The position numbers and the translations under genes are program-made. From Kitasatospora sp. GP82 (lineage in GTDB: Bacteria > Actinomycetota > Actinomycetes > Streptomycetales > Streptomycetaceae): 64,000 bases of DNA. Each line of letters begins with the position of its first letter. Position 1 is the stretch's first letter. The notes under the pieces are model-generated. The model searched no databases and was not told the DNA's origin. It saw only the letters and a program-made list of their open reading frames with translations. Below are positions 16,006-24,100 of this stretch, in pieces. The stretch is taken from the NCBI RefSeq assembly GCF_029892105.1, contig NZ_JARZAJ010000010.1, forward strand, positions 1-64,000, written 5' to 3'.

Positions 16006-17130
16006 GTGGGTCAACAGCGACGTGCCGACCTGGCCGGGGCGGCTCATCTGGAACTGGTCTCCGGGGTGGTCCAGCTGCGTCCGCAGGACGCGATGGTCGA
16101 GGCGATGCTGCGGGGGTGGCGGGCCCAGCAGGCCGCCCGCGGGCTGCGCGAGGACACGGTCACCGCCCGCGAACGGCTCGTGCGCCGGTTTCTGGAGCAC
16201 ACCAACGAGTACCCGTGGGCCTGGACGCCGGGGCATGTGGACGAGTGGTCACTGTGGCTGACCAGCGAGAAGCACCTGGCGCCGTCCACGATCCGCAGCT
16301 ACCAGGGCGGCCTGCGCCTGTTCAGTGAGTTCCTGATCGACGGCCGCTACGGCTGGGCGGTGGCCTGCGAGGACGCCTTCGGCACCCATCCGGTGGCGAT
16401 CTGCCATGAGTGGAACACCATCGCCCACCTCAACGACTACGAGGGCAGGCCGGAGGCGAGGCCGTTCACCCGGGAGGAGATCCAGCTCTTCCTCGACTAC
16501 GCCGACGACCAGGTCGACCGCGCGGTGCGCGCGAAGCGCAAGGGAGCCCTCGCCGCCTACCGGGACGCCACCCTCTTCAAGGTCATCTACGGGTGGGGCC
16601 TGCGCCGCACCGAGGCGGCCAAGCTTGATCTGGTGGACTTCGGCCGCAATGCCTCGGCTCCGCAGTTCGGCCGGTACGGCACACTCAACGTCCGCTACGG
16701 CAAAGCGAAGAAGGGCCAGCCGCCCCGGCGCCGGAACGTGCTGTCGGTGATGGACTGGGCGGTGGAGGCGGTCGCCGACTACGTCGAGATCGTCCGGCCG
16801 CGGTTCGGCTGCGAGGACCACCCCGCGCTGTGGGTGACCGAGCGAGGCGGCCGGATCAAGCCGGCGGAGATCAACGCCCGGTTCGTCGCCTACCGAGACG
16901 CGCTGAAGCTCCCGAAGGAGCTGGTCGTGCACTCCGCCCGTCACGCCTACGTCACCCACCTCACCGAGGACGGCGTCGACCGCCGCTTCATCCAGCAGCA
17001 GGTCGGTCACGAGAATGACAGCTCCACCGCCATCTACACCCACGTCAGCGACGACTTCATGAACACCATGCTCCACAAGGCGCTCGCGCCCGTGCTCGCC
17101 CCGACCACCTCCGCAGACAAGGACCGCTGA
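16006..17130 (+). CDS. Tyrosine recombinase of the inserted element
   Basis: This 374-residue protein starts at GTG 16006 with a strong GGGAGGG ribosome site. An N-terminal SAM-like domain (about residues 25-125) precedes the catalytic domain. All signature residues are present: Arg200 in WGLRRTE, His309/Arg312 in VHSARHAY, His335 in VGHEND and Tyr344 in TAIYTHV. It is therefore predicted to be active and to drive integration and excision of the element. It overlaps the next gene by ATGG/TGA coupling. The protein resembles XerC/D-type and Tn554 TnpA-like enzymes more than the AICE integrase it interrupts. Confidence 0.9.
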   Translation: MGQQRRADLAGAAHLELVSGVVQLRPQDAMVEAMLRGWRAQQAARGLREDTVTARERLVRRFLEHTNEYPWAWTPGHVDEWSLWLTSEKHLAPSTIRSYQGGLRLFSEFLIDGRYGWAVACEDAFGTHPVAICHEWNTIAHLNDYEGRPEARPFTREEIQLFLDYADDQVDRAVRAKRKGALAAYRDATLFKVIYGWGLRRTEAAKLDLVDFGRNASAPQFGRYGTLNVRYGKAKKGQPPRRRNVLSVMDWAVEAVADYVEIVRPRFGCEDHPALWVTERGGRIKPAEINARFVAYRDALKLPKELVVHSARHAYVTHLTEDGVDRRFIQQQVGHENDSSTAIYTHVSDDFMNTMLHKALAPVLAPTTSADKDR

Positions 17131-17471
17131 TGGCCGCCAAGCTCGACTACCACTGGCACCTGCGCAAGGTCATGGCCGACCGGGGGCTGTTCTCCACCAC
17201 CGACCTCATCCCACTGCTGGACAAACGCGGCATCACCCTGTCCTCCAGTCAGGTCTACCGGCTCGTCGTCGAACGCCCCGAACGGCTCAGCCTGAGAATC
17301 CTCATGGCCCTGCTCGACATCCTCGACTGCACCATGGACGACCTCATCGAACCCGTGCCCGCGGCCGGCGCCGCAACAACCAGCCGGATGAAGAAGGCAG
17401 TTGGCGCCGAGGCCAGTGTCGGTGACCTTCGACCCAAGCGCGCCCGCATCCGTGGTGCCGAGCAACCGTGA
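17130..17471 (+). CDS. Small XRE/Cro-like HTH protein
   Basis: This 113-residue protein contains a helix-turn-helix at residues 10-75: RKVMADRGLFSTTDLIPLLD, SSQVYRLVVERPERLSLRIL, then MALLDILDCTMDDLIEPV, as in minimal Cro/CI proteins. A basic tail follows (SRMKKAV, RPKRARIRG). It is encoded between the two recombinase-like genes, overlapping the 3' end of the first and the 5' start of the next. It probably regulates the element or acts as a recombination accessory factor. Confidence 0.8.
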   Translation: MAAKLDYHWHLRKVMADRGLFSTTDLIPLLDKRGITLSSSQVYRLVVERPERLSLRILMALLDILDCTMDDLIEPVPAAGAATTSRMKKAVGAEASVGDLRPKRARIRGAEQP

Positions 17472-19909
17472 CCACACCGGGACACCCAGGCCGGGCCATC
17501 TCCGACCCGATCGGAACGATCGCGGACCTGGTCGCAGCCATCGAACCTCAGCTGGCAATCGAGCAGATCCGCACCATGGTCACCAGCCTCGCGGGCGGCC
17601 GGGCGAAGGCCCGCCGCCTCGCCTCACACCTGGCCGAGCGTCCCGGCGTGCTGACCGACGGCCGGTCACCGGCGCCCAGGGCCATCGGTGACCTGCTCAT
17701 CGCGCTCCGCGAGGCAGGCGCTTCGCACATCTCGTCCCCGTGCTGCGCCGACTGCGGCAAGCCGATGCGAACCTTCCAGCGCCGCGGGCAGGACTGGTAC
17801 TGCTGGAGCTACAGACCGCAGCCCGAACCCTGCGCCGCCTGCGGCAACACCCGCCGCATCACGACGCGGGACCGCGCCGGGCGACCGCGCTGCAAGATGT
17901 GTCCGGACCTCGACGATCGGGATCCGATCACCGTCATCCATTCCGTGGTCACCGCTCTGGACCCGGCCGCCGATCGCGAGGCGATCGCCGATGCGGTCCG
18001 CCGGTCGGCACCACGCCCCTCCTACCAGCAGAAACTCGCCTGGGCCCTGGAAACCGACCCCGGCCTGCTCACCGGGGACGGGCACCTCTCACCCCTTCGC
18101 GCCATTCTGCGACTGATCGACCTCCTGCACACCGCAGGCATCGCCGGAGTCGTCCCACCCGCCTGTCCCCGCTGCCACAGAGTCGTCCGCATCGACAAAC
18201 CACTCGACGGACAGCGGGTCTGCCGCACCTGCATCGCCCACAGCCGACTCCAGGACTGCTCGCGCTGCGGAGCCCACCGTGAACCCGCCACCCGCGACGG
18301 CCAGGGCCGGCCGTTGTGTCCGAACTGCCTGATCACCGACCCCGCGAACCTCGAACTCTGCATCAACTGCGGCCGCCGACGGCTGGTGGATACCCGCACG
18401 CCAGACGGCCCGATCTGTCCGAGCTGCCCCGCTCTTCGCACCGCGACCTGCTCCATCTGCGGCGAGAACAGGCCCTGCGGCACTTCCCGCGCCACCGGTC
18501 GCCCCTGGTGTCCCACCTGTCAACGCCGCACCGCCTCCTGCTCGGCCTGCGGCCGCATCGCAGCGGTCATCTCCGGCACCCTCGCCGAACCCCTCTGCGT
18601 CGACTGCACCGCCCCCGAGGTCTGGCACACCTGCCCCACCTGCACCGATCCCGACCATCCGCACCCAGGCCAGTGCGCCCGCTGCCTGCTCAACCAGCGC
18701 CTCAACAAGCTGCTGGGACCTCCAACCGAGACGCTCCACCCCGGGCTCCAGGCCCTCCGGCTCAACATCGCCACCGCCGAATACCCCACCACCGCCAGGC
18801 GCTGGCTGAACAAGCCGTCCGTCGCCCCGGTCCTCGCCGACCTCGCTGCCGGCCGACGACCACTCACCCACAAAGCCCTCGACGAACTGCCCGACACCCA
18901 GCCCCTCGCGCATCTGCGTCAAGTACTCGTCAGCGTCGGCGCCCTGCCCGAACGCGACGAGCACATGGCCCGCATCGAACGCTTCCTCGCCGATCTCCTC
19001 GCATCTCAGCAAGACCCTGACCAGCGCAGCCTCCTCCACCGCTATACGACCTGGCACCTCGTCAGACGCCTGCGCAGCAAGAACAACGGCCGACCCACCA
19101 CGCCGCAGCAGTTCAACTCCATCCGCCAGCACACCCACGCAGCCGTCGCCTTCCTGGGCTGGCTCGCCACCCACAACCTCACCCTGGCCACCTGCGGACA
19201 GGGCGACCTCGACCGCTGGCTCACCGACGACTCGGCCACCTACCGCTGGACCGCCGGCCACTTCATCCGCTGGGCCCGCACCAACAAGCTGACCACCATC
19301 CACGCCCCCGCCCACCGCTGGAGCGGCCCGACCCAACCGCTGGACGACCAGCACCGATGGGACACCGCACGCCGGCTCCTGCACGACGGCACCCTCAAAT
19401 CCGAGGACCGGCTGGCCGGCCTGCTTCTCCTCCTCTACGCCCAAACACCGGCAGCGATCAGCCGCCTGACCACCGCAGACGTCGAAGCCGACACTCAAGG
19501 AGTGCGCGTCCACCTTGGCCAAGCCCCCATCCAGCTGCCCGAGCCAGTAGCTGCACTCGCACGCGCCGTCTCAGCCAACCACAAGGGCCACGCGACCATC
19601 GGGGCACTGACGCCATCGCTCTGGCTCTTCCCCGGCGGCCAACCCGGACGCCCGATCAGCACCACCCAGCTGACCCAGCGGCTCAACAACCTCGGGATCC
19701 GCCCCAATCAGGCCCGCAGCACCGCGCTCTTTCAACTCGCCACCGAGATCCCCGCCGCGATCCTCGCCCGCACCCTGGGCATCCACACCGATGTCGCCGT
19801 CGCCTGGCAACGACTCTCCGCAGGCGACTGGACCAACTACGCCTCCCAGGTCAGCCACCGCATCAACCAGCCCCACCAGCACGGAGATGATCACCATGCC
19901 CCTCGATGA
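17468..19909 (+). CDS. Zinc-ribbon protein with degenerate tyrosine-recombinase domain
   Basis: This 813-residue protein starts at GTG 17468, overlapping the HTH stop. After an N-terminal helical region there are about eight CxxC-based zinc ribbons between residues 92 and 405 (CCADCGK, CAACGN, CPRCHR, CSRCGA, CINCGR, CSICGE, CSACGR, CPTCTD with paired downstream CxxC). The C-terminal part (about 520-790) has the helical layout of a phage-integrase core-binding plus catalytic domain: NSIRQHTHAAVAFLGWLA, SEDRLAGLLLLLYAQTPAAI, ILARTLGIHTDVAVAWQ. The canonical Arg, His and Tyr positions are replaced, notably Trp where Tyr is expected. It is likely a DNA-binding partner of the active recombinase, analogous to the second and third Tn554 proteins. 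Confidence 0.75.
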   Translation: MTTPGHPGRAISDPIGTIADLVAAIEPQLAIEQIRTMVTSLAGGRAKARRLASHLAERPGVLTDGRSPAPRAIGDLLIALREAGASHISSPCCADCGKPMRTFQRRGQDWYCWSYRPQPEPCAACGNTRRITTRDRAGRPRCKMCPDLDDRDPITVIHSVVTALDPAADREAIADAVRRSAPRPSYQQKLAWALETDPGLLTGDGHLSPLRAILRLIDLLHTAGIAGVVPPACPRCHRVVRIDKPLDGQRVCRTCIAHSRLQDCSRCGAHREPATRDGQGRPLCPNCLITDPANLELCINCGRRRLVDTRTPDGPICPSCPALRTATCSICGENRPCGTSRATGRPWCPTCQRRTASCSACGRIAAVISGTLAEPLCVDCTAPEVWHTCPTCTDPDHPHPGQCARCLLNQRLNKLLGPPTETLHPGLQALRLNIATAEYPTTARRWLNKPSVAPVLADLAAGRRPLTHKALDELPDTQPLAHLRQVLVSVGALPERDEHMARIERFLADLLASQQDPDQRSLLHRYTTWHLVRRLRSKNNGRPTTPQQFNSIRQHTHAAVAFLGWLATHNLTLATCGQGDLDRWLTDDSATYRWTAGHFIRWARTNKLTTIHAPAHRWSGPTQPLDDQHRWDTARRLLHDGTLKSEDRLAGLLLLLYAQTPAAISRLTTADVEADTQGVRVHLGQAPIQLPEPVAALARAVSANHKGHATIGALTPSLWLFPGGQPGRPISTTQLTQRLNNLGIRPNQARSTALFQLATEIPAAILARTLGIHTDVAVAWQRLSAGDWTNYASQVSHRINQPHQHGDDHHAPR

Positions 19910-20390
19910 CCAGCACATCTGGGCTCTGCTGAGAGACCTCGATGATCCCGACCACATGGAGTTCCCTCAGTACTACGACCACGCCACGACCCGAGCCCGA
20001 TTCGACCAGCTCGCAACCAGGCTGGATCAGCGGTTCCACTGCACCTGCTCCGTCGATCGAGGCGTCCAGGACGCCAGTCACCACGGGACGATCGTCATCC
20101 CCACCACCGCGACGGCCAGCGGCGACCACGTCGCCATCCGCGTCAGCAACTTCGGCAACCTCGTCGCCGTGACGCTGGGGAACCCTGGCAGCTACGACGA
20201 GGAAGAAGAGAGCCTCCTCTTCGAGACTGCCGACCGGCACCGCATCGACGACGAACTCGAAGCGCTCGGCTATATCGCCGTCTCCGAGCACCTGCTCTGG
20301 ACGCACTACGACGGCGCCAGCAACCTCGCTGCCTACAACCCGCCTGAGCACCCACCAACCTGGTGGGACCGCTTCTTTGACTACCTGTAA
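19896..20390 (+). CDS. Small acidic protein at the element's right end
   Basis: This 164-residue protein starts at ATG 19896 with CACGGAG upstream and overlaps the preceding gene by 14 bp. It is rich in Asp, Glu and aromatic residues (LLRDLDDPDHMEFPQYYDHA, HCTCSVDRGVQDASHHG, YDEEEESLLFE) and ends in WWDRFFDYL. I do not recognise the family. It resembles small immunity-like or SMI1-like acidic proteins in composition only. Tight linkage makes it part of the element, either a fourth transposition component or cargo. Confidence 0.65.
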   Translation: MPLDDQHIWALLRDLDDPDHMEFPQYYDHATTRARFDQLATRLDQRFHCTCSVDRGVQDASHHGTIVIPTTATASGDHVAIRVSNFGNLVAVTLGNPGSYDEEEESLLFETADRHRIDDELEALGYIAVSEHLLWTHYDGASNLAAYNPPEHPPTWWDRFFDYL

Positions 20391-20433
20391 GTCCGCCCCG
20401 AGCAGCTCTGCATGGCAGGCATTCGGATAGTTC

Positions 20434-20443
20434 CAATACCCGA
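20434..20443 (-). repeat. Right subterminal inverted repeat of the recombinase element
   Basis: The complement TCGGGTATTG matches TCGGGAATTG at the left end with one mismatch. The bases between it and the resumed integrase codon (CGTCACCATTA) would include any coupling sequence carried from a previous site. Confidence 0.5.
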
Positions 20444-20454
20444 CGTCACCATTA

Positions 20455-20583
20455 CACGTCCGCCTCCGCCTCCAGCGCGACGCCATCGACCTCCTCGGCC
20501 GCACCCTCGGCGAGCCCTCCGAGGCCGCCCCCGGCCCCGACGACGGCGACGAGCCACCGCTTTGTGCAGCACCCGTCTGTTGA
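20455..20583 (+). pseudogene. int: AICE tyrosine integrase, displaced 3' part
   Basis: The codons HVRLRLQRDAIDLLGRTLG and the tail PGPDDGDEPPLCAAPVC, then TGA, are the natural C-terminus of a pSAM2-type integrase. They continue exactly where the 5' part stops after VYA at 15842. No start codon or ribosome site precedes it, so it is not expressed as a separate protein. Confidence 0.88.
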
Positions 20584-20586
20584 CGT

Positions 20587-20607
20587 TGCCGTCAACTACT
20601 GCCGTCA
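20587..20607 (+). repeat. TGCCGTCA direct-repeat pair after the integrase
   Basis: TGCCGTCA occurs at 20587-20594 and 20600-20607, 13 bp apart and four bases after the integrase stop codon. This is the usual position for attachment-site arm repeats. The same pair recurs at 4112-4132 and approximately at 6253-6272. Confidence 0.65.
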
Positions 20608-20649
20608 GGACGCTCCGAGTGTTGCCAGAGGTATCGAAGGTGAATCAGG

Positions 20650-20994
20650 TCAGGAATCAAGGGTCATCGACTGACCAGCGACCCACTTGATATCCGAGGC
20701 GCTGATGTTGAATACCTCTGTAAACTCCCGGAGAACGGCTTGCTCATCGATGTCACCAACTCGATACAACACCGCCCCCTTGACCAAATTATCCAGGTCG
20801 TCAATTACCGCAACGAGCACCTGGGACGGCAGTCTCACTACTGCAAATCCGAGCCCATCCTCATCTTCTGGATATTCGAAGTTCAGATCAGCGAACGGCT
20901 CCTGATGGGCAGTTTGCACAAACATGGCGAGTGCCGCCTTCTCACCCCGCGCCGTCTCCCAGAACGAGATCCCAACCTGCTCCCAGCCAGACAT
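20650..20994 (-). CDS. Candidate immunity protein of the Rhs/Hint toxin
   Basis: This 114-residue protein starts at ATG 20994, preceded by GGAAG. It is an acidic alpha/beta protein (SFWETARGEKAALAMFVQTA, FEYPEDEDGLGFAVVRLPSQ, LVAVIDDLDNLVKGAVLYRV) without a signal peptide. Lower GC content sets it apart from its surroundings. It lies 192 bp downstream of the giant toxin gene, in the same direction, where the cognate immunity gene is expected. The specific immunity family is not recognised. The AICE right end lies only about 43 bp beyond its stop codon. Confidence 0.65.
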   Translation of the reverse strand: MSGWEQVGISFWETARGEKAALAMFVQTAHQEPFADLNFEYPEDEDGLGFAVVRLPSQVLVAVIDDLDNLVKGAVLYRVGDIDEQAVLREFTEVFNISASDIKWVAGQSMTLDS

Positions 20995-21074
20995 TCAGTC
21001 TTCCTTTTTCTTCGCAACTAGAACTCGCACAAGCAGCCCAGGTCCGCAACGCGACCCAAGCCCCTATGAACTTA

Positions 21075-21118
21075 CCCGGCCGGCCGCACCTAGCAGAAGC
21101 TTGGTGCGACCGGCCGGG
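21075..21118. terminator. 16-bp hairpin between toxin and immunity genes
   Basis: 21075-21090 (CCCGGCCGGCCGCACC) pairs with 21103-21118 with one mismatch and a 12-nt loop. It sits between the toxin stop codon and the immunity start, so it could attenuate read-through and give the immunity gene independent transcription. Confidence 0.6.
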
Positions 21119-21185
21119 CGCGTGATCACTCTGAACCGTACGGCAATCCCGGTAGGCCCAGTGATCACATCAGCCAGTCGACAGA

Positions 21186-24100
21186 CTAGCCAATTTGCGT
21201 ATTCTTACTGATGACGATTGGAATCTTTGCAAATCCATCCTCCAACCTCACCCCAGGAACCCTTCCAACTTCCCACCATGCATATCCGGGGAATGGCTCC
21301 CGAGGGCGAATAGTGGTATAGAACTCTACACCTCGGACACCGTCAGGAAGCGGGCCAATATGGGCCTTCGCGGCTTCATCTCCCCCCAAGCGCGAGAGTC
21401 CACCCCAAAGCTCACCATTCTCCTGCTGCAGCCGTGCATGCTCATCGGTCTGAGTCGGCGAGGCCTTCCGATGGAAAGGACCGTGGAGCAGCGTTTCCTG
21501 CGCCTCCTGTGCCGCTTCATCTCCCGTTGGCCCACAGTTATGGACCAGTACTGGCGTGGCCCCCGCAAGCACATAGTACGTGTGCAGGTCCGCGACGGTG
21601 AGGTTGTATGCGGTGTGCGGGTCAGTGTGGTAGGGGCGGGCGGCGACGACCTCGATGGTCGTGCCGTCCTGACCGCGAAGGTGATCGCCGGGCTTGAGGT
21701 CGGCGGCGTTGGTCCAGCGCTGGGTGGTGATGTCCCAGTACGGGTGGTGTGCCGTCGAGGTGATGGCCTGTTGCTCGGCTGGCGGGGCGCGGGGGCCGGC
21801 TGTCGAGAGGGTGAGGTCGGTGAACTCCTCGTCGTTCGGGGTAACGATGGTGGCAGTGACCGCACGGGGTGCGGTCACACCGGTCTGCGGATCGGTGGCG
21901 GTGACCTCGTCACCCAGCTGTATGCGGTCGATCGGCTTGGTGGTGCCGTCCGCCAGCTTCACCTGGGTACCTACCGGGAAGCTGTTGCACGAGCTTTCAC
22001 CTTCACTGCTCGGGCGAGCACCCTTGCTGGTTTCGGTGGCCTCCTTGGCCGTCGGCTGAGCCGCACGCGCGCTCACACCACCGGCAGACTGTTCGGCGCT
22101 CTGGGCTGTCTGGGCCGCCACGGCACCGCCCACCCCGAGGGTCGCCAGCGCAGCGCCCCCGAGGGCGACGCCGCCCTCGACGCTCACACTGACCGCAGCG
22201 CCGGTTATGGCACCGGCCACACCGCCGACCTCCGCACCACCCAGCGCGGCTTCACCTGCGGCAACCAGCATGCCCGCACAGGCACCGGTGGTCATGATGA
22301 TGCACGCTGCGCCACCAACGACGACGGCTGTGACGACCATCGCGGCAATGACCGGATGCTCCCTGACGACCTTGACGACTGCATGCGCAGCGCTCTGGGC
22401 CTTGCACTTCAGCCAACCGCCGAAACCGCCGCACTTGCTCTTCGAGTGGCCGCCAGAACCTCCGTTTCCTCCGTGGCCTGAACCGTTGCTGCCCGTTGTG
22501 GCCACGGACTGGTCGTGGGCAATCTGCGCGTTGTCCACCTCGGCCTGGGCCACAGGTGACAACGGGGTGCCGTCGCGCGGCCGATCCCTTGCCCCGCAGG
22601 TGTCCATGCACATCCACGCGAGTCCCGAAGGGTCGGCCTTGTCGACCGGCGAGTTGTCGCTGTAGGCGTAGCCGTTCCACTGCTGCGGGTCGAATTCCGC
22701 GAGCAGCGGGTCGGGGTTGAGGAAGCGTCCGTGGGCGGGGTCGTACTCGCGGGCGCCGAGGTTGGTCAGGCCGGTGACGTCGTCCTTGGTGCCGCCGACG
22801 AATCCCTTGTCTCCGGCCCACGTTGAGGCATCTGGCTGGGTGCCGCGCGGGTCGCCGAACGCATCGGTCGGGCGGCGGGTGACGGTCTGCGCGGCGTCGG
22901 TGTCGATCTGCACACCGTTGGTACCGTGCGGGTCGGACACCTGGTACACCAGCTTGCCGCCGCCGGTGGCCGCCGTGACCCGGGTGATCGTCAGGCCGCC
23001 CGGGGCGCTGTAGTAGCGCACGTCGGACATCGTTCCTGACGATGTGTCGAGAGTGACCTCGTCGGCACCCAGGTTGAGCGTGGTCCTGCCGGGGTCGCGG
23101 CGGATCAGCTGGCTACCGTCCGCGTCGTAGAGATAGGACGTGGGCTGCGACTGGCCGCTCTTGGCAAGGGTGTCGAGCTTGTCCTCACCATTCCAGGTGA
23201 GGGCCGTCGTTCCCGCCGTGTCAGTGATTCCGGTGGTGTTTCCGGCGACGTCGTACTGGTAGGAGGTCACCTTGGTACCGGAGGCCGACTTGACCGAGGA
23301 GCTCAGCAGGGCGTGCGGACCACCCGTGCCGCCACCCGTGTTCGGGGCGTTGGTCGCGGTGTTACGCCCGGTGCCGAACGTCTGGGTGGTGGTGACGTCC
23401 TTGCTGGTGTCACCAGTGGTGTCGTGCTGGACGAGGCCGGTGCGGTTGCCGGTGGTGTCGTAGCCGTAGGTCTGCCAGTACGGCGAGGGGCCACCGACGC
23501 TCGGCTTGGACGGAGTCCCGGTCCAGGCCGGGCCATTGGCGTTGGTGCAGCCGCCGATGCCGGGGACCGACTGTGCGGTGCCCGAGCCGTGGGCCGTACC
23601 GGAGGTGTCTGTCCACGTGCCGGTGGGCTTGGTGGTGGTGCCTGCGGTGTCGGTCCAGGCGTTGGTGAGCCGGCCGAGGTAGTCGTAGGTGAAGCACTGC
23701 TGGTCGGTCGCCGATCCGCTCTGCAGGTCGGTGGCCGAAGTGACCTGGCCGGCGGGGTTGTAGGTGTAGCCGGTCTGGTCGAGCGAGGTCTTGCTCACCT
23801 GCCGGTCCACGAACGACTGTGTAACGCGCCCGGTGGCCCAGTCGTACTGCTGGGTGGAGACGACCTGGGTTCCCCAGTCACCGATGGTGGTCCGCGTTGG
23901 CCGACCCAGTGGGTCGTGCTGAACGTCCGTCACCAGGGTGCTGTTGCCGCCGGAGGCGAGCAGCAGACCGGTGTTGGTATAGGCGTAGTCGACGCCTTCC
24001 GAGGGCAGGCCCCCCAGCGCTGGCAGATCCGTGTGGATCAGTGATCCGAGGATCGGCGAGTACTGGTTGCCCGTGGTGTACGTGCCCTTGAGAGAACCCT

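Larger units (their letters stand above)
15843..20454 (+). mobile_element. Four-gene tyrosine-recombinase transposon (Tn554-like layout)
   Basis: Removing 15843-20454 rejoins Ala393 of the AICE integrase to HVRLRLQRDAIDLLG and restores the expected reading frame through to a TGA, which defines the element to within a few bases. It carries an intact tyrosine recombinase, a small HTH protein, an 813-residue zinc-ribbon/recombinase-like protein and a small acidic protein, all on one strand with overlapping ends. Near the ends, TCGGGAATTG (15848-15857) and the complement of 20434-20443 (TCGGGTATTG) form an imperfect inverted repeat. No target duplication is visible. The layout recalls Tn554 (tnpA, tnpB, tnpC), but the protein families differ. 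Confidence 0.8.
6221..20607 (+). mobile_element. pSAM2-type AICE, secondarily interrupted
   Basis: The gene order is that of actinomycete integrative and conjugative elements: XRE regulator with two small genes (6316-8356), GntR repressor (8958-10046), small conserved gene, FtsK-like TraB, SpdB-like membrane protein, replication initiator, excisionase and tyrosine integrase. The last four genes are tightly spaced or overlapping. The right end is set by TGCCGTCA repeats beyond the integrase stop. The left end is set by a near copy at 6253-6272 and a duplicated GTCCGTGGTTGT (6221-6232, 6241-6252). I could not find the att core, so the exact limits are uncertain. A 4.6 kb recombinase element splits the integrase gene, so excision probably needs help in trans. 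Confidence 0.8.
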
